Notes: generated by a model not told the origin, from the sequence alone. DNA of 64,000 nucleotides from Paenibacillus sp. ACRRY (GCF_022346995.1 NZ_JAKRNM010000003.1:372001-436000), one strand, 5' to 3'; numbered from the stretch's first letter, positions 1 to 8,685 are shown. Numbers and translations: made by a program.

Positions 1-92
1 AGTGTGGTTGCTTGGATCAGGAAGTCCATTTATTTCAGTGAAAATGAATAAAGAGGTTGAAATCGCTATCAACACCGACTATAATAAAAATG

Positions 93-106
93 TCGAAACG
101 TTTCAA
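93..106. promoter_or_regulatory. LacI-type operator copy 1 (one mismatch)
   Basis: TCGAAACGTTTCAA differs at one base from the perfect palindrome at 267-280 and 2387-2400. It lies 174 bp upstream of copy 2, a distance that could allow DNA looping by a LacI tetramer (inference). It could also belong to a gene beyond the left edge of the window. Confidence 0.6.
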
Positions 107-266
107 TGTCTTGCCAAGAAGCATGTCCATACGATCTTTGTAAGGAATTGCCTGTTGAGTTTTACATTGAAAGGCTTGTCTCGATGCGAATGGATCCCCA
201 GTTAAAGCTGGTACGAATAAGCCGTTGGGCAAGAAGCAGAATGGAAGATTTTTTTTTGATATCACT

Positions 267-280
267 TCGAAACGTTTCGA
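267..280. promoter_or_regulatory. LacI-type operator copy 2 (perfect palindrome)
   Basis: TCGAAACGTTTCGA is a perfect 14-bp palindrome with the central CG typical of LacI/GalR operators (compare the WWGNAANCGNTTNCWW class). The same 14 bases recur before the GH94 gene. It probably mediates autoregulation of the LacI gene at 402. A CcpA cre site is an alternative reading because the core resembles it. Confidence 0.75.
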
Positions 281-401
281 TTAAGTAAAACCGGCTAATA
301 TTCAATGATAAAGTATAGAATTTGGTGGTTGTCACAACCATTTACAGTATAAAATGTAGGTAACTTATGAAATTGGTCAAGTTAGAAGGGGCGAGCGTGG
401 A

Positions 402-1418
402 ATGGCAACGATTAAGGATGTGGCAAAGCTGGCAGGTGTGGCGCTCTCGACCGCTTCCTATGCATTAAACGGGGATAGCAAGGTTAGCGCCAAGACCAAG
501 GCAAAAGTGCTTGAGGCAGCCCGGGAACTGAATTATCGCAAAAACGGCTTTGCCATGGACCTGAAACGGAGCCGGACGAATACGATTGCGTTAATTCTGA
601 CTGATCTTTCGGGCCCGTATTACTCGGAGTTAATCCGCAGCGTTCAGGATGTGGCGCTTGCGAATGGATATGATCTGATTGCGTGCAGTTCAATGGGCGG
701 TCGTGATTCAACGGCAGTCCGGTTTTTGAGGGAAAAGAGAGTGGATGGTGCGATTGTACTCGCGCACAACATTCAGGATGATATTTTGGTCGAATCAGCA
801 GGGCAGCGTTTTCCTATTATTGTAATGGATCGTCATCTGTCAGGTGACCATCTGGTCAATGTGCTGGTTGACGGTGAACAAGGTGGATACCTGGCTACGC
901 GTCACCTGATTAATGAGGGGCACCGGAAGATTGCCTACATTAGCGGTCCATCCAACTCGTATGATAATGCCCTGCGCTACCAGGGATATCTGAGAGCCAT
1001 GAAGGAAGCAGGGCTTGAAGAGAAATCCAAATGGCGTCTAAGCGGCAATTTCGTACGTGAGGGCGGGCATAGCGCAACCAAAATGATGATTATGCAGGGC
1101 GAGCTTCCAACCGCTGTATTTTACGGGAATGACGAGATGGCTATAGGTGGTTTGAAGGCGCTGGAAGAGAGCGGCATATCCGTGCCAAATGATATTTCGG
1201 TTATCGGGTTTGATGATATTCAATTGTCGGAATTCGTTCGTCCTCCGCTCACCACGGTACGGCAGCCGAAGCACGAGGCCGGCTCACTTGCAGGACATCT
1301 TCTGTTTCAGATGCTAAATGGTGAAGCCGTGAATCCATCTTATACGTTGACGATAGAAATGGTGGAACGCGAGTCTGTACGTTCTGTGCAGGCAGAGTCG
1401 GGTACCCAGCCCGCGTAA
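402..1418 (+). CDS. LacI/GalR-family transcriptional repressor
   Basis: A DNA-binding repressor that senses a sugar or oligosaccharide. The 338 residues match the family length. The N-terminus (IKDVAKLAGVALSTASYALN, residues 4-23) is the LacI helix-turn-helix. A hinge follows near residues 45-60, then a periplasmic-binding-protein-like effector domain with the conserved VIGFDD segment starting at residue 267. The ATG at 402 has a purine-rich ribosome site a few bases upstream. Identical 14-bp palindromes before this gene and before the GH94 gene point to autoregulation and control of the phosphorylase. The effector cannot be read from the sequence; a beta-glucan oligosaccharide is likely from the context. 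Confidence 0.93.
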   Translation: MATIKDVAKLAGVALSTASYALNGDSKVSAKTKAKVLEAARELNYRKNGFAMDLKRSRTNTIALILTDLSGPYYSELIRSVQDVALANGYDLIACSSMGGRDSTAVRFLREKRVDGAIVLAHNIQDDILVESAGQRFPIIVMDRHLSGDHLVNVLVDGEQGGYLATRHLINEGHRKIAYISGPSNSYDNALRYQGYLRAMKEAGLEEKSKWRLSGNFVREGGHSATKMMIMQGELPTAVFYGNDEMAIGGLKALEESGISVPNDISVIGFDDIQLSEFVRPPLTTVRQPKHEAGSLAGHLLFQMLNGEAVNPSYTLTIEMVERESVRSVQAESGTQPA

Positions 1419-1440
1419 GAAGCAGCGTTTGGATGAGTAA

Positions 1441-1473
1441 GGTCCTTTTATATCGAGGCATAAGGGACCATTT
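1441..1473 (+). terminator. Possible weak terminator or attenuator after lacI
   Basis: An 8-bp stem (GGTCCTTT pairing with AAGGGACC, one G-T pair) with a loop of about 12 bases, followed only by ATTTCTC. The weak U-tract suggests partial termination between the repressor and the esterase gene rather than a full stop. Confidence 0.3.
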
Positions 1474-1530
1474 CTCAAATAATTGCATCCATGATCATCA
1501 CGTAAATCTCGTTGAACAGGAGATGAAGCA

Positions 1531-2298
1531 ATGGCTTTGATCCAATGCCAGTTGTTCGCCGAAAGTCTTAGCGTGTCTACAGACATTACACTTATACTGC
1601 CTGAGCGTTCACCGCTTCGTGCAAGCCGGGATGGCAAACTGCCTGTCCTGTATCTGCTGCATGGACGCGGTGCAGACCACTCCGAATGGACAAGGCATTC
1701 ATCCATCGAACGTTTGGCTGAGGCCAGGGGGATTGCGGTTGTGATGCCATCGGCAGGGCGAAGCTATTATATGGATATGCAGCAGGGCGGGTCTTATTTT
1801 ACATATATAAGTGAGGAACTGCCTGCATTCGTAAAGTCACTCTTTCCCATCTCGGACCGCCGTGAAGATACATTTGTAACTGGCGTTTCCATGGGCGGGT
1901 ATGGTGCATTCAAGCTGGGTCTGCGTTTTCCGGAACGATATGCTGCGGCAGCCAGCCTCTCGGGCGGGCTTGATCTGGCAAGCAGGGTGCGTGGCGAAGG
2001 GAACTTCACCCCTGCAGAAATGCAGAGCATCTTCGGGAGTCCGGAGCGAATTGAAGGCAGTGATGACGATCTGCTGGCTGTTAGCCGCAGACTGGCTGCG
2101 TCAGGGACGACGTTCCCGCAATTGTATCAATGCTGTGGAACAGAAGATTTTCTGTACGAAGCCAACCAGACATTTCGGCATACGATGAAGGAACTGGATG
2201 TACAGGTGACGTATGAGGAAGAGCCAGGTGGCCATGAGTGGAGTTATTGGGATATGAAGATCAAGCGTGTTCTGGAATGGTTGCCTGTTCAGGTATAG
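1531..2298 (+). CDS. Alpha/beta-hydrolase esterase (tributyrin esterase / esterase D type)
   Basis: A 255-residue cytoplasmic serine hydrolase of the putative esterase (esterase D / EstA) family. The oxyanion segment LYLLHGRG is at residues 40-47 and the nucleophile elbow G-V-S-M-G-G has Ser120. The C-terminal GGHEW contains the likely catalytic His, and the Asp is probably in GTEDF near residue 206. There is no signal peptide. The ribosome site AGGAG lies eight bases before the ATG. It sits between the LacI repressor and the GH94 phosphorylase, so it may remove acyl groups from imported oligosaccharides (inference). The natural substrate is unknown; formylglutathione-type or lipid esters are alternatives. 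Confidence 0.85.
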   Translation: MALIQCQLFAESLSVSTDITLILPERSPLRASRDGKLPVLYLLHGRGADHSEWTRHSSIERLAEARGIAVVMPSAGRSYYMDMQQGGSYFTYISEELPAFVKSLFPISDRREDTFVTGVSMGGYGAFKLGLRFPERYAAAASLSGGLDLASRVRGEGNFTPAEMQSIFGSPERIEGSDDDLLAVSRRLAASGTTFPQLYQCCGTEDFLYEANQTFRHTMKELDVQVTYEEEPGGHEWSYWDMKIKRVLEWLPVQV

Positions 2299-2386
2299 CC
2301 AGCGTGAAAATAAAACCAGGGGTTCGTAACCAGATTGGCCTTTAACAGGTTGGTTTGCAGAGGAACCCTATTCTTTTTCAGTTGAT

Positions 2387-2400
2387 TCGAAACGTTTCGA
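2387..2400. promoter_or_regulatory. LacI-type operator copy 3, before the GH94 gene
   Basis: Exactly the same 14-bp palindrome TCGAAACGTTTCGA as at 267-280. It ends 28 bp before the ATG of the GH94 gene, where a bound repressor would block the promoter or early transcript. Confidence 0.8.
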
Positions 2401-2427
2401 TTTTTACTAAATGAAGGAGTGAATGAC

Positions 2428-5400
2428 ATGACAACGATGATTAATGAACCGATCCGGCTGACTGCCGGGGAATTGACGTTTACCTTTTTGAACAGTGGGG
2501 ACCTGTACCAGGCCACATCCGGTACAACCATGCTGAACCAGCTGCTAAGCAATCAGATCGATGGATCTCTGAACAATCTGTACCTGCGAGTACACGAGGG
2601 CGAGAACATTAGCTCTTTCCCGCTGCTGGGTGCACGTTCGAACAGTAAGGTGATTACAAGCAAGGCTCAGCCAGGCAATCAACTAATCTGGGAAGGCAGC
2701 ATCCCATTGGAAGGCAAGGAACAAGGCATTAGTTATCAGGTCGTGTTCACTGCAGCATCGCAAGGCGTATGGTTCTGGGATGTGAAACTGAAAGGGCAGC
2801 ATAACGGAGTAGATATCGTCTACGGACAGGATGTTGGACTGGCTGATCCAGGTGCGGTACGCAGCAACGAGGCCTATCTGTCACAGTATATTGACCATAC
2901 TGTCTTTGAAGACGAAGCGAAAGGGTATGTCGTTTGTTCCCGTCAAAACCAGCCTCAAGGCGGCGTATTCCCTTATATGCAGCAAGGCTCTTTAACTAGA
3001 GCAGTCGGCTACTCTACAGATGGATTCCAATTCTTCGGCTTATCCTACAAGGAAACCAACGAACCGGAGGGTCTCAGCCGTAAAACTCTGGCTAATGAGA
3101 CTTATCAATATGAGTTCGCCTATACGGCGCTGCAATCCGAGCTGTTGAACCTGAACGGGGAAGCTGAGGTTGTCTTCTATGGACTGGCGAAGTCCAATCA
3201 TTCAGAAGGCATTTCCGCACTGGAGTATGCAGATGAAGTGTCTACGGCATGGGACGCTGTACAGAAACTCGAAGTTCAGTACGGTGAAACGCTCGAACAA
3301 GTGAAGCTGTCTTCCAGCCTGGGCGAGCCGCTTGTGGCACTGGACATGACAGAAGAGGAAATCAAGGAACTGTTCCCTGATCGTCACCAGGAAGAGCGTA
3401 ATGAGGATTCACTCCTGTCCTTCTTCACAGGCAGTTACGAACATATCGTGCTGAAAGCCAAGGAACTGCTGGTGGAGCGTCCTCACGGTCATATCCTGAT
3501 GAGCGGTGGCAACGTGAAGCTTGGAGCACAGGTCATTACAACAACGTCTTATATGTACGGTATCTTCAACTCACAGCTGGTTATCGGCAACACTAATTTT
3601 AACAAAATGATCAGTAACGCCCGCAATGCACTGAACGTGCCCAAGACTGCCGGACAACGCATTTACGTAGAGATGGATGGCCAATATCGTCTGCTCACAA
3701 TGCCGTCATTGTTCGAAATTGGCTTCAACTATGTGCGCTGGATGTACAAAACCGAATCCGATACACTCATCGTGACGAACTATACTGGGGCGCATACAAC
3801 GGAAGTGAGCATGAACGTGCGTTCCACAAGCGGTAAAGCCTATCGCTATCTGGTAACCAACCAGATCACAATGAATGTGAACGAATACGAGTATCCACTG
3901 CATATGACGCAGGAGGGCAATACGTTGGTCTTCAAAGCAGACCCAAAAGCAATCAGTGCCGGCACATATCCTGACTTGCAATATCGCATGTCTGTAGAGG
4001 GTGCCTCAATGAACGCAGGCGACGAGACGCTGCTGGCAAGCGGTATCCGCAGTGGATCTGCTTCGCTCGTTACGCTTAGCCTGGAAGAGAGTGCAGAGTG
4101 GACGCTTAAAGTGCAGGGTGTACTGGAAGGCCAAGCTGACGAAGCTGGATCAACTCTTACATTTGAAGAGGAAGTACAGGCTTATCGCGAATTCTTCGAG
4201 GGTGTAATGAATGGCTTCCGTTTGTCCCGCGGGGAAGGTCAGCGCGCTGAGGATCTGTTCAAAGTGAATGCCTTGGCCTGGTGGTATACACACAACATGC
4301 TTGTTCACTATTCCGTGCCTCACGGTCTGGAGCAATACGGCGGCGCAGCATGGGGTACACGGGACGTATGTCAGGGTCCGGTTGAATACTTCATGGCTAC
4401 TCAAAAATACGAGCAGGTACGCGACATCATCAAAATGGTCTACACGCACCAATACGAGGATGACGGCAACTGGCCGCAATGGTTCATGTTTGACAAATAC
4501 TTTGCCATCCAGCAGGAAGAGAGTCACGGCGATATCATCGTCTGGCCGCTGAAAGTGCTGGCAGACTATCTGACGGCGACGCGCGACTATGCGATTCTGG
4601 ATGAAAAAGTGCCTTACACCGTCAAACACAGCTTTGGATTCACGGAAGAAACAGCAACGGTACTGGATCATGCGAAGAAAGAGATCGAATACATTCGTTC
4701 GCACTTCCTGCACGATACGTTCCTGTCTTCCTATGGTGATGGGGACTGGGACGATACCCTGCAACCTGCCAACGCACAGCTCAAGCAGTTTATGGTGAGC
4801 AGCTGGACAGTAGCTCTAACGTATCAATCCGTCAACGTGCTCTCACAGGCTTTGAAATACAAGGATGCTTCCTTCGCAGAGGAGCTTGGAGCTCTGGCTC
4901 AGGGTATCCATGAAGACTTCAACCGTTACATGCTGGGAACCGATGTTATTCCGGGCTTTGTGTACATGGAGGACGCGGATCAGGCGAAGCTGATGCTGCA
5001 TCCGACCGATACCGAGACAGGCATTCAGTATCGTCTGCTGCCTATGACACGCAGCATGATCGGTGAATTGCTAACGACAGAACAAGCTGAATCGCATTAT
5101 GCACTGATTCGCGAGCATTTCCTGTGCCCGGATGGAGTGCGCTTGATGAATCGTCCGGCTCAGTATGCCGGCGGTGTAAGCAGCCACTTCAAGCGGGCAG
5201 AACAGGCATCCAACTTCGGACGCGAAATCGGGTTGCAGTACGTACACGCTCACATTCGTTATGTGGAAGCAATGGCCAAGCTCGGTAAGACAGATCAGGT
5301 ATGGAATGGACTCGCGATGATCAACCCGGTTGGCATCGGTGAGGTTGTACCTAATGCAGAGATTCGTCAAGCCAATGCGTACTTCAGCAGTTCCGACGGC

Positions 5401-5808
5401 AAATTCAACACACGTTATGAGGCACAGGAGCACTTTGATCAATTGCGCAAAGGTACCGTACAGGTGAAGGGTGGATGGAGAATCTACTCCAGCGGCCCGG
5501 GGATCTACATGAACCAGCTGATCTCGAATGCACTTGGTATCCGTCAGGAAGGTGGAGATCTGGTCATTGACCCTGTCCTGCCAGCTGAGCTGGACGGCAT
5601 GCAATTCGAATTTGAATATGCAGGTGAACCGGTAACGTTTATCTATCACCTCAACGAAGGATCGGTTAACCGTGTAACCGTAAACGGCAAAGATATCCGC
5701 ACAGAAGTTACGGCGAATCGTTACCGTCAGGGCGGGGTCTGCATCTCACTGGATGAGTTCAGACAGCTGCGTACTTCGGACCGTACCCTCGTTGATATTT
5801 ATATGTAA
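2428..5808 (+). CDS. GH94-family glycoside phosphorylase, possibly 1,2-beta-oligoglucan phosphorylase
   Basis: A large (1126-residue) cytoplasmic phosphorylase of family GH94, which cleaves a beta-glucosidic bond with phosphate to give a sugar 1-phosphate. N-terminal beta-rich domains occupy roughly residues 1-560. The (alpha/alpha)6 barrel starts near residue 600 with WYTHNMLVHYSVPHGLEQYG and DVCQGPVEYF, and carries the GDGDWDD motif (Asp773, Asp775, Asp776) where GH94 enzymes keep the general acid. A C-terminal beta domain follows. It is about 300 residues longer than cellobiose phosphorylase; 1,2-beta-oligoglucan phosphorylases of Listeria and Lachnoclostridium are near this size, hence the tentative specificity. 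The start is ATG at 2428, nine bases after AAGGAG; an in-frame GTG at 2419 lies on the ribosome site itself. Confidence 0.85.
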   Translation: MTTMINEPIRLTAGELTFTFLNSGDLYQATSGTTMLNQLLSNQIDGSLNNLYLRVHEGENISSFPLLGARSNSKVITSKAQPGNQLIWEGSIPLEGKEQGISYQVVFTAASQGVWFWDVKLKGQHNGVDIVYGQDVGLADPGAVRSNEAYLSQYIDHTVFEDEAKGYVVCSRQNQPQGGVFPYMQQGSLTRAVGYSTDGFQFFGLSYKETNEPEGLSRKTLANETYQYEFAYTALQSELLNLNGEAEVVFYGLAKSNHSEGISALEYADEVSTAWDAVQKLEVQYGETLEQVKLSSSLGEPLVALDMTEEEIKELFPDRHQEERNEDSLLSFFTGSYEHIVLKAKELLVERPHGHILMSGGNVKLGAQVITTTSYMYGIFNSQLVIGNTNFNKMISNARNALNVPKTAGQRIYVEMDGQYRLLTMPSLFEIGFNYVRWMYKTESDTLIVTNYTGAHTTEVSMNVRSTSGKAYRYLVTNQITMNVNEYEYPLHMTQEGNTLVFKADPKAISAGTYPDLQYRMSVEGASMNAGDETLLASGIRSGSASLVTLSLEESAEWTLKVQGVLEGQADEAGSTLTFEEEVQAYREFFEGVMNGFRLSRGEGQRAEDLFKVNALAWWYTHNMLVHYSVPHGLEQYGGAAWGTRDVCQGPVEYFMATQKYEQVRDIIKMVYTHQYEDDGNWPQWFMFDKYFAIQQEESHGDIIVWPLKVLADYLTATRDYAILDEKVPYTVKHSFGFTEETATVLDHAKKEIEYIRSHFLHDTFLSSYGDGDWDDTLQPANAQLKQFMVSSWTVALTYQSVNVLSQALKYKDASFAEELGALAQGIHEDFNRYMLGTDVIPGFVYMEDADQAKLMLHPTDTETGIQYRLLPMTRSMIGELLTTEQAESHYALIREHFLCPDGVRLMNRPAQYAGGVSSHFKRAEQASNFGREIGLQYVHAHIRYVEAMAKLGKTDQVWNGLAMINPVGIGEVVPNAEIRQANAYFSSSDGKFNTRYEAQEHFDQLRKGTVQVKGGWRIYSSGPGIYMNQLISNALGIRQEGGDLVIDPVLPAELDGMQFEFEYAGEPVTFIYHLNEGSVNRVTVNGKDIRTEVTANRYRQGGVCISLDEFRQLRTSDRTLVDIYM

Positions 5809-5843
5809 CTCACTTCTTATGAGCTTGATGCTTGAGTGTAATG

Positions 5844-5882
5844 AAAGGCCATCCTCCTTAATAGGCAGGATGGCCTTTTTTT
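5844..5882 (+). terminator. Rho-independent terminator after the GH94 gene
   Basis: A 12-bp stem AAAGGCCATCCT / AGGATGGCCTTT with an 11-base loop followed by a T run. It lies 36 bp after the stop codon. Confidence 0.9.
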
Positions 5883-5945
5883 CATGAACGTGAGAGACAG
5901 TGGCCCAAGTCTTGTGCCATAAGGGGAGCACGCGTATCACCTTTA

Positions 5946-7109
5946 TCAACGCAGCGGAACCGCCAGCATCGTATGCAGCAGCTCATTGTGACGAACGTAT
6001 TTTGTAACGTAGCCATGCGCCTCAAGCCACCCGGTCAATTCATCCAATAGGGGGAAATGGCGTTCTCTTACGGCAAGCAATTGCTCACCGTTTCCATCTG
6101 ACTCAGCTTGTCTTATATAAGCTTCGCGGTGAAGTGCGTCCGCAAACATGAGATCGGTTAGACAGATCCGTCCCCGCATGGTTAATACCCGCTGCATCTC
6201 CTGCAGCGCCAGCTGCTGCTGATCCGGACTCAGATGATGGAAGGCGAAGCTGGATACAAGGAAATCAAAGGTCTGGTCGGCAAAAGGCAGAGCCAGGAAA
6301 TTCCCCAGCTTCACATGCATCCCGGGGTACTTGGTACGGCATGTGCGCAGCATTTCTCTGGACTGGTCAATCCCCGTCATGATGGCATGGCGTTCCAATA
6401 ACTTGCCTGCCAGATTACCGGTGCCTGTTCCGATATCAAGTCCGTGTTCACCGGGAACAGGGGAGATCCAATTCGCAGTCTGTTCAAGCGCCTCGTCATA
6501 GTTGTGATACAGGTAAAAGGAAGACGGTGGGGCCTTCTTGATATCCGGGTGTTCTACGGTGTACCTGGATTCGTTATAAGGCATGTTATCGGCTTCCTCC
6601 GGTAAAGATGGGGCAGATGCAGGGATGCAGCCGCTTTTGGCATGAACACGCTCATCATGGATAGCAGCCTGGGTATCATAGTTCCAACGATCATGCCAGT
6701 TCTGGCGTGCTTCCCGCAGGCGGCGGGAACTGTCTGCAAGTTCATGGAGATGGCTAACATCCAGTGGCCCGTCTTGACGATTGAGATCAATCATGCGCTG
6801 GGTTGTATCCAGCATGCGTTTCAGTTCAATCCACTGGGCATACATGACGGCCTGCTGCAGCTCGAGATACTCTTCCAGCCGCTGTTGGTTGCCTTGATCA
6901 ATCTCACTGAGTGCGTGAGTAATATCCTGAAGTGACATGCCAATCTCCCGCAGTGCGGCAATCGTCTGAAGCCGCCAGATGTCATTTTCCGTGTAGCTCC
7001 GGTATCCATTGCTGGCCTGCTTGGCGGGGAGAACTAATCCTTTTTCCTCGTAAAAACGGATCGCTCTGGGGGATATGCCAAGCCTGCCTGCCGCCTCTTT
7101 AATATTCAA
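5946..7109 (-). CDS. MerR-type regulator fused to a SAM-dependent methyltransferase
   Basis: A two-domain protein of 387 residues. Residues 1-70 are a MerR winged helix (LNIKEAAGRLGISPRAIRFY at the start), followed by a helical dimerisation segment to about residue 130 and a linker. From about residue 200 comes a class I methyltransferase (Methyltransf_11 type) with the SAM-binding HGLDIGTGTGN near residue 223 and a post-II FDFLVSSFAFHHL segment. The start is TTG at 7107-7109: a perfect AAGGAGGTG lies 6 bases upstream, and the upstream in-frame ATG at 7125-7127 is part of that ribosome site, so the longer frame is rejected. A MerR-style promoter precedes it. The methyl acceptor is unknown. 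Such fusions exist among Bacilli but are uncharacterised as far as I know. Confidence 0.85.
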   Translation of the reverse strand: MNIKEAAGRLGISPRAIRFYEEKGLVLPAKQASNGYRSYTENDIWRLQTIAALREIGMSLQDITHALSEIDQGNQQRLEEYLELQQAVMYAQWIELKRMLDTTQRMIDLNRQDGPLDVSHLHELADSSRRLREARQNWHDRWNYDTQAAIHDERVHAKSGCIPASAPSLPEEADNMPYNESRYTVEHPDIKKAPPSSFYLYHNYDEALEQTANWISPVPGEHGLDIGTGTGNLAGKLLERHAIMTGIDQSREMLRTCRTKYPGMHVKLGNFLALPFADQTFDFLVSSFAFHHLSPDQQQLALQEMQRVLTMRGRICLTDLMFADALHREAYIRQAESDGNGEQLLAVRERHFPLLDELTGWLEAHGYVTKYVRHNELLHTMLAVPLR

Positions 7110-7134
7110 GGGACGCACCTCCTTCATGACAATC

Positions 7135-7165
7135 AGTATAAACGATGACGTAACGTAAAGGTTAA
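7135..7165 (-). promoter_or_regulatory. MerR-type promoter with 19-bp spacer
   Basis: On the minus strand, TTAACC (7160-7165) and TATACT (7135-7140) are separated by exactly 19 bp, the over-long spacing typical of promoters activated by MerR-family DNA distortion. The spacer contains the dyad ACGT-T-ACGT. It lies just upstream of the MerR-methyltransferase gene, so autoregulation is likely. Confidence 0.6.
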
Positions 7166-7314
7166 GGGGGACACCCAATTTTAGTTCAGGCTGAGGGCTG
7201 TGCTACAATATAATCAGATGAAAAAAATGCGCTAGTGGTATCTATCAGCTATAATCCAAGGGCCATACAGCGCGCTGGAATAATGTAATTACCTGTATGA
7301 AAGGTTGAAATGCG

Positions 7315-7818
7315 ATGCTTACCCGTCAAACGTATAAAATTCGGCCATCCGAGATGAAGGATGCACCCCAACTGATGGAGATGGATGCTCTCGTGTGGGA
7401 TATACATACCTCTCCAGCGCCGTTCCATTGGAAGTCCAGACAGCAATTTCTGCAGCATTGTCCGCCCGGCAGCCAGCTGGTTGCCGTTCAGGGAGACCGG
7501 GTCTGTGGCTATGTGGGCTTTTATCCGGCTACGGGAATGCCTGTCAATCGTCATGTCTACGAGATTAATATTGCTGTTCATCCCAATGACCGGCGTAGTG
7601 GCGTGGCCACGTCCCTGATGCATGCCATGAAAGAATATGCTCGTGAACAGGGGATACATAAGCTGCGTCTTCGCGTGCTGTCGAGCAATCCGGGAGCGAT
7701 CGCTTTTTACACCCAATGTGGATTTGAGACGGAGGGCCGACTGGTGTCGGAATTTTATATCGCCGGGAAGTACGTGGACGATATTCTCATGAGTTATTTT
7801 ATCCGGACTGAACGGTAG
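7315..7818 (+). CDS. GNAT-family N-acetyltransferase
   Basis: A 167-residue Gcn5-related acetyltransferase. The beta4 strand YEINIAVHPNDR leads into the acetyl-CoA loop RRSGVA (R-x-x-G-V-A, about residues 99-104). The end of the fold shows NPGAIAFYTQCGFETEGR, the usual Asn/Tyr and GF-x-x-x-G pattern. The substrate is not evident. A GAAAGG ribosome site lies about ten bases before the ATG. It is 26 bp upstream of an SDR gene in the same direction, so the two are probably co-transcribed. Confidence 0.88.
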   Translation: MLTRQTYKIRPSEMKDAPQLMEMDALVWDIHTSPAPFHWKSRQQFLQHCPPGSQLVAVQGDRVCGYVGFYPATGMPVNRHVYEINIAVHPNDRRSGVATSLMHAMKEYAREQGIHKLRLRVLSSNPGAIAFYTQCGFETEGRLVSEFYIAGKYVDDILMSYFIRTER

Positions 7819-7844
7819 TTCGATGGCGAAGGAGGAACAATATA

Positions 7845-8633
7845 ATGGATATGGGACTTCGGGGTAAAAAAGCGCTGGTGCTTGCGTCCAGTCAGGGACT
7901 GGGCAAGGCGGTGGCAGCACAGCTGGCCGCAGAAGGCGCAGACGTGATGCTTGCGAGCAGGAACGAGGAGAAGCTCTCAGCCGTCAAGCAAGAGCTGCTG
8001 GAACTGGACGGCGGAGGACGCGTTGAATACTGCGTAACGGATGTTACACGGAAGGAAGACATTAACGCACTGATCCATAAGACAGGGGAACTGTTCGGAC
8101 AGATTGATATCCTGGTGAACAACTCTGGCGGTCCTCCCTCGGGAACATTTGAATCATTAACAGATGAGGATTGGGTACGTGCATTTGAGTTGAATGTTAT
8201 GAGCTATGTACGTATGATTCGTGGGGCCCTCCCTTATATGAAGGCCAATGGCGGACATATTGTGAATATTGCTTCAACTTCAGTGAAACAGCCCATTCCG
8301 GGGCTGATTCTGTCCAACACGTTCCGCACGGGTGTCTTTGGTCTGGCGAAGACGTTGTCACAGGAGCTTGCTCCTTATGGCATTCTGATCAATACGGTGG
8401 CACCTGGACGAATCGGAACAGACCGGATACGTGAACTCGACACAGCCCGGGCAGAGCAGAATGGAATCCGTGAAGAAGAGGTAGCCGAACAGTTCCGCAA
8501 GGAAATCCCTCTGGGACGATACGGTCAGCCCGAGGAATTCGCCAAAGCCGTGGTATTTCTTTTATCCGGGGCCAATACCTACATTACCGGTACTTCGCTA
8601 GTGGTGGATGGTGGTATGGTACGTGCTCTCTAA
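7845..8633 (+). CDS. Short-chain dehydrogenase/reductase with atypical active site
   Basis: A 262-residue Rossmann-fold SDR often annotated as 3-oxoacyl-ACP reductase. It has the cofactor motif ASSQGLGKA (TGxxxGxG equivalent) near residues 14-22, NNSGG (NNAG equivalent) and NIASTS with the catalytic Ser. The canonical Tyr-x-x-x-Lys is absent: in its place is S157-N-T-F-R161. C-terminal features (VAPGRIGTDR, ITGTSLVVDGGM) are normal. The ribosome site GAAGGAGG precedes the ATG. The missing Tyr/Lys pair suggests altered chemistry or a non-catalytic role, although this subfamily as a whole appears to share the change. Confidence 0.87.
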   Translation: MDMGLRGKKALVLASSQGLGKAVAAQLAAEGADVMLASRNEEKLSAVKQELLELDGGGRVEYCVTDVTRKEDINALIHKTGELFGQIDILVNNSGGPPSGTFESLTDEDWVRAFELNVMSYVRMIRGALPYMKANGGHIVNIASTSVKQPIPGLILSNTFRTGVFGLAKTLSQELAPYGILINTVAPGRIGTDRIRELDTARAEQNGIREEEVAEQFRKEIPLGRYGQPEEFAKAVVFLLSGANTYITGTSLVVDGGMVRAL

Positions 8634-8685
8634 AGATGGAAAGGTAATTTATCGGAATGAGTCCGGTTAGATATAGGAATCATGT

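Larger units (their letters stand above)
1..401. other. Non-coding region upstream of lacI
   Basis: No convincing gene is visible here. Short open frames exist on both strands, but none has a ribosome site or a recognisable family pattern. The region holds two copies of the palindromic operator described separately and, just before the repressor gene, a dyad TGGTTG-TCA-CAACCA at about 325-339. A purine-rich ribosome site (AGAAGGGGCGAG, near 384-395) precedes the start at 402. No confident -35/-10 pair was found. Confidence 0.6.

Noticed and set aside
2..288. Three short open frames in the first 300 bp
   Set aside because: No ribosome sites or recognisable motifs, mutually overlapping, and they cross the operator copies.
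4150..4764. A 204-codon open frame antisense to the GH94 gene
   Set aside because: Within the conserved catalytic domain of the plus-strand gene, no ribosome site, no family match.
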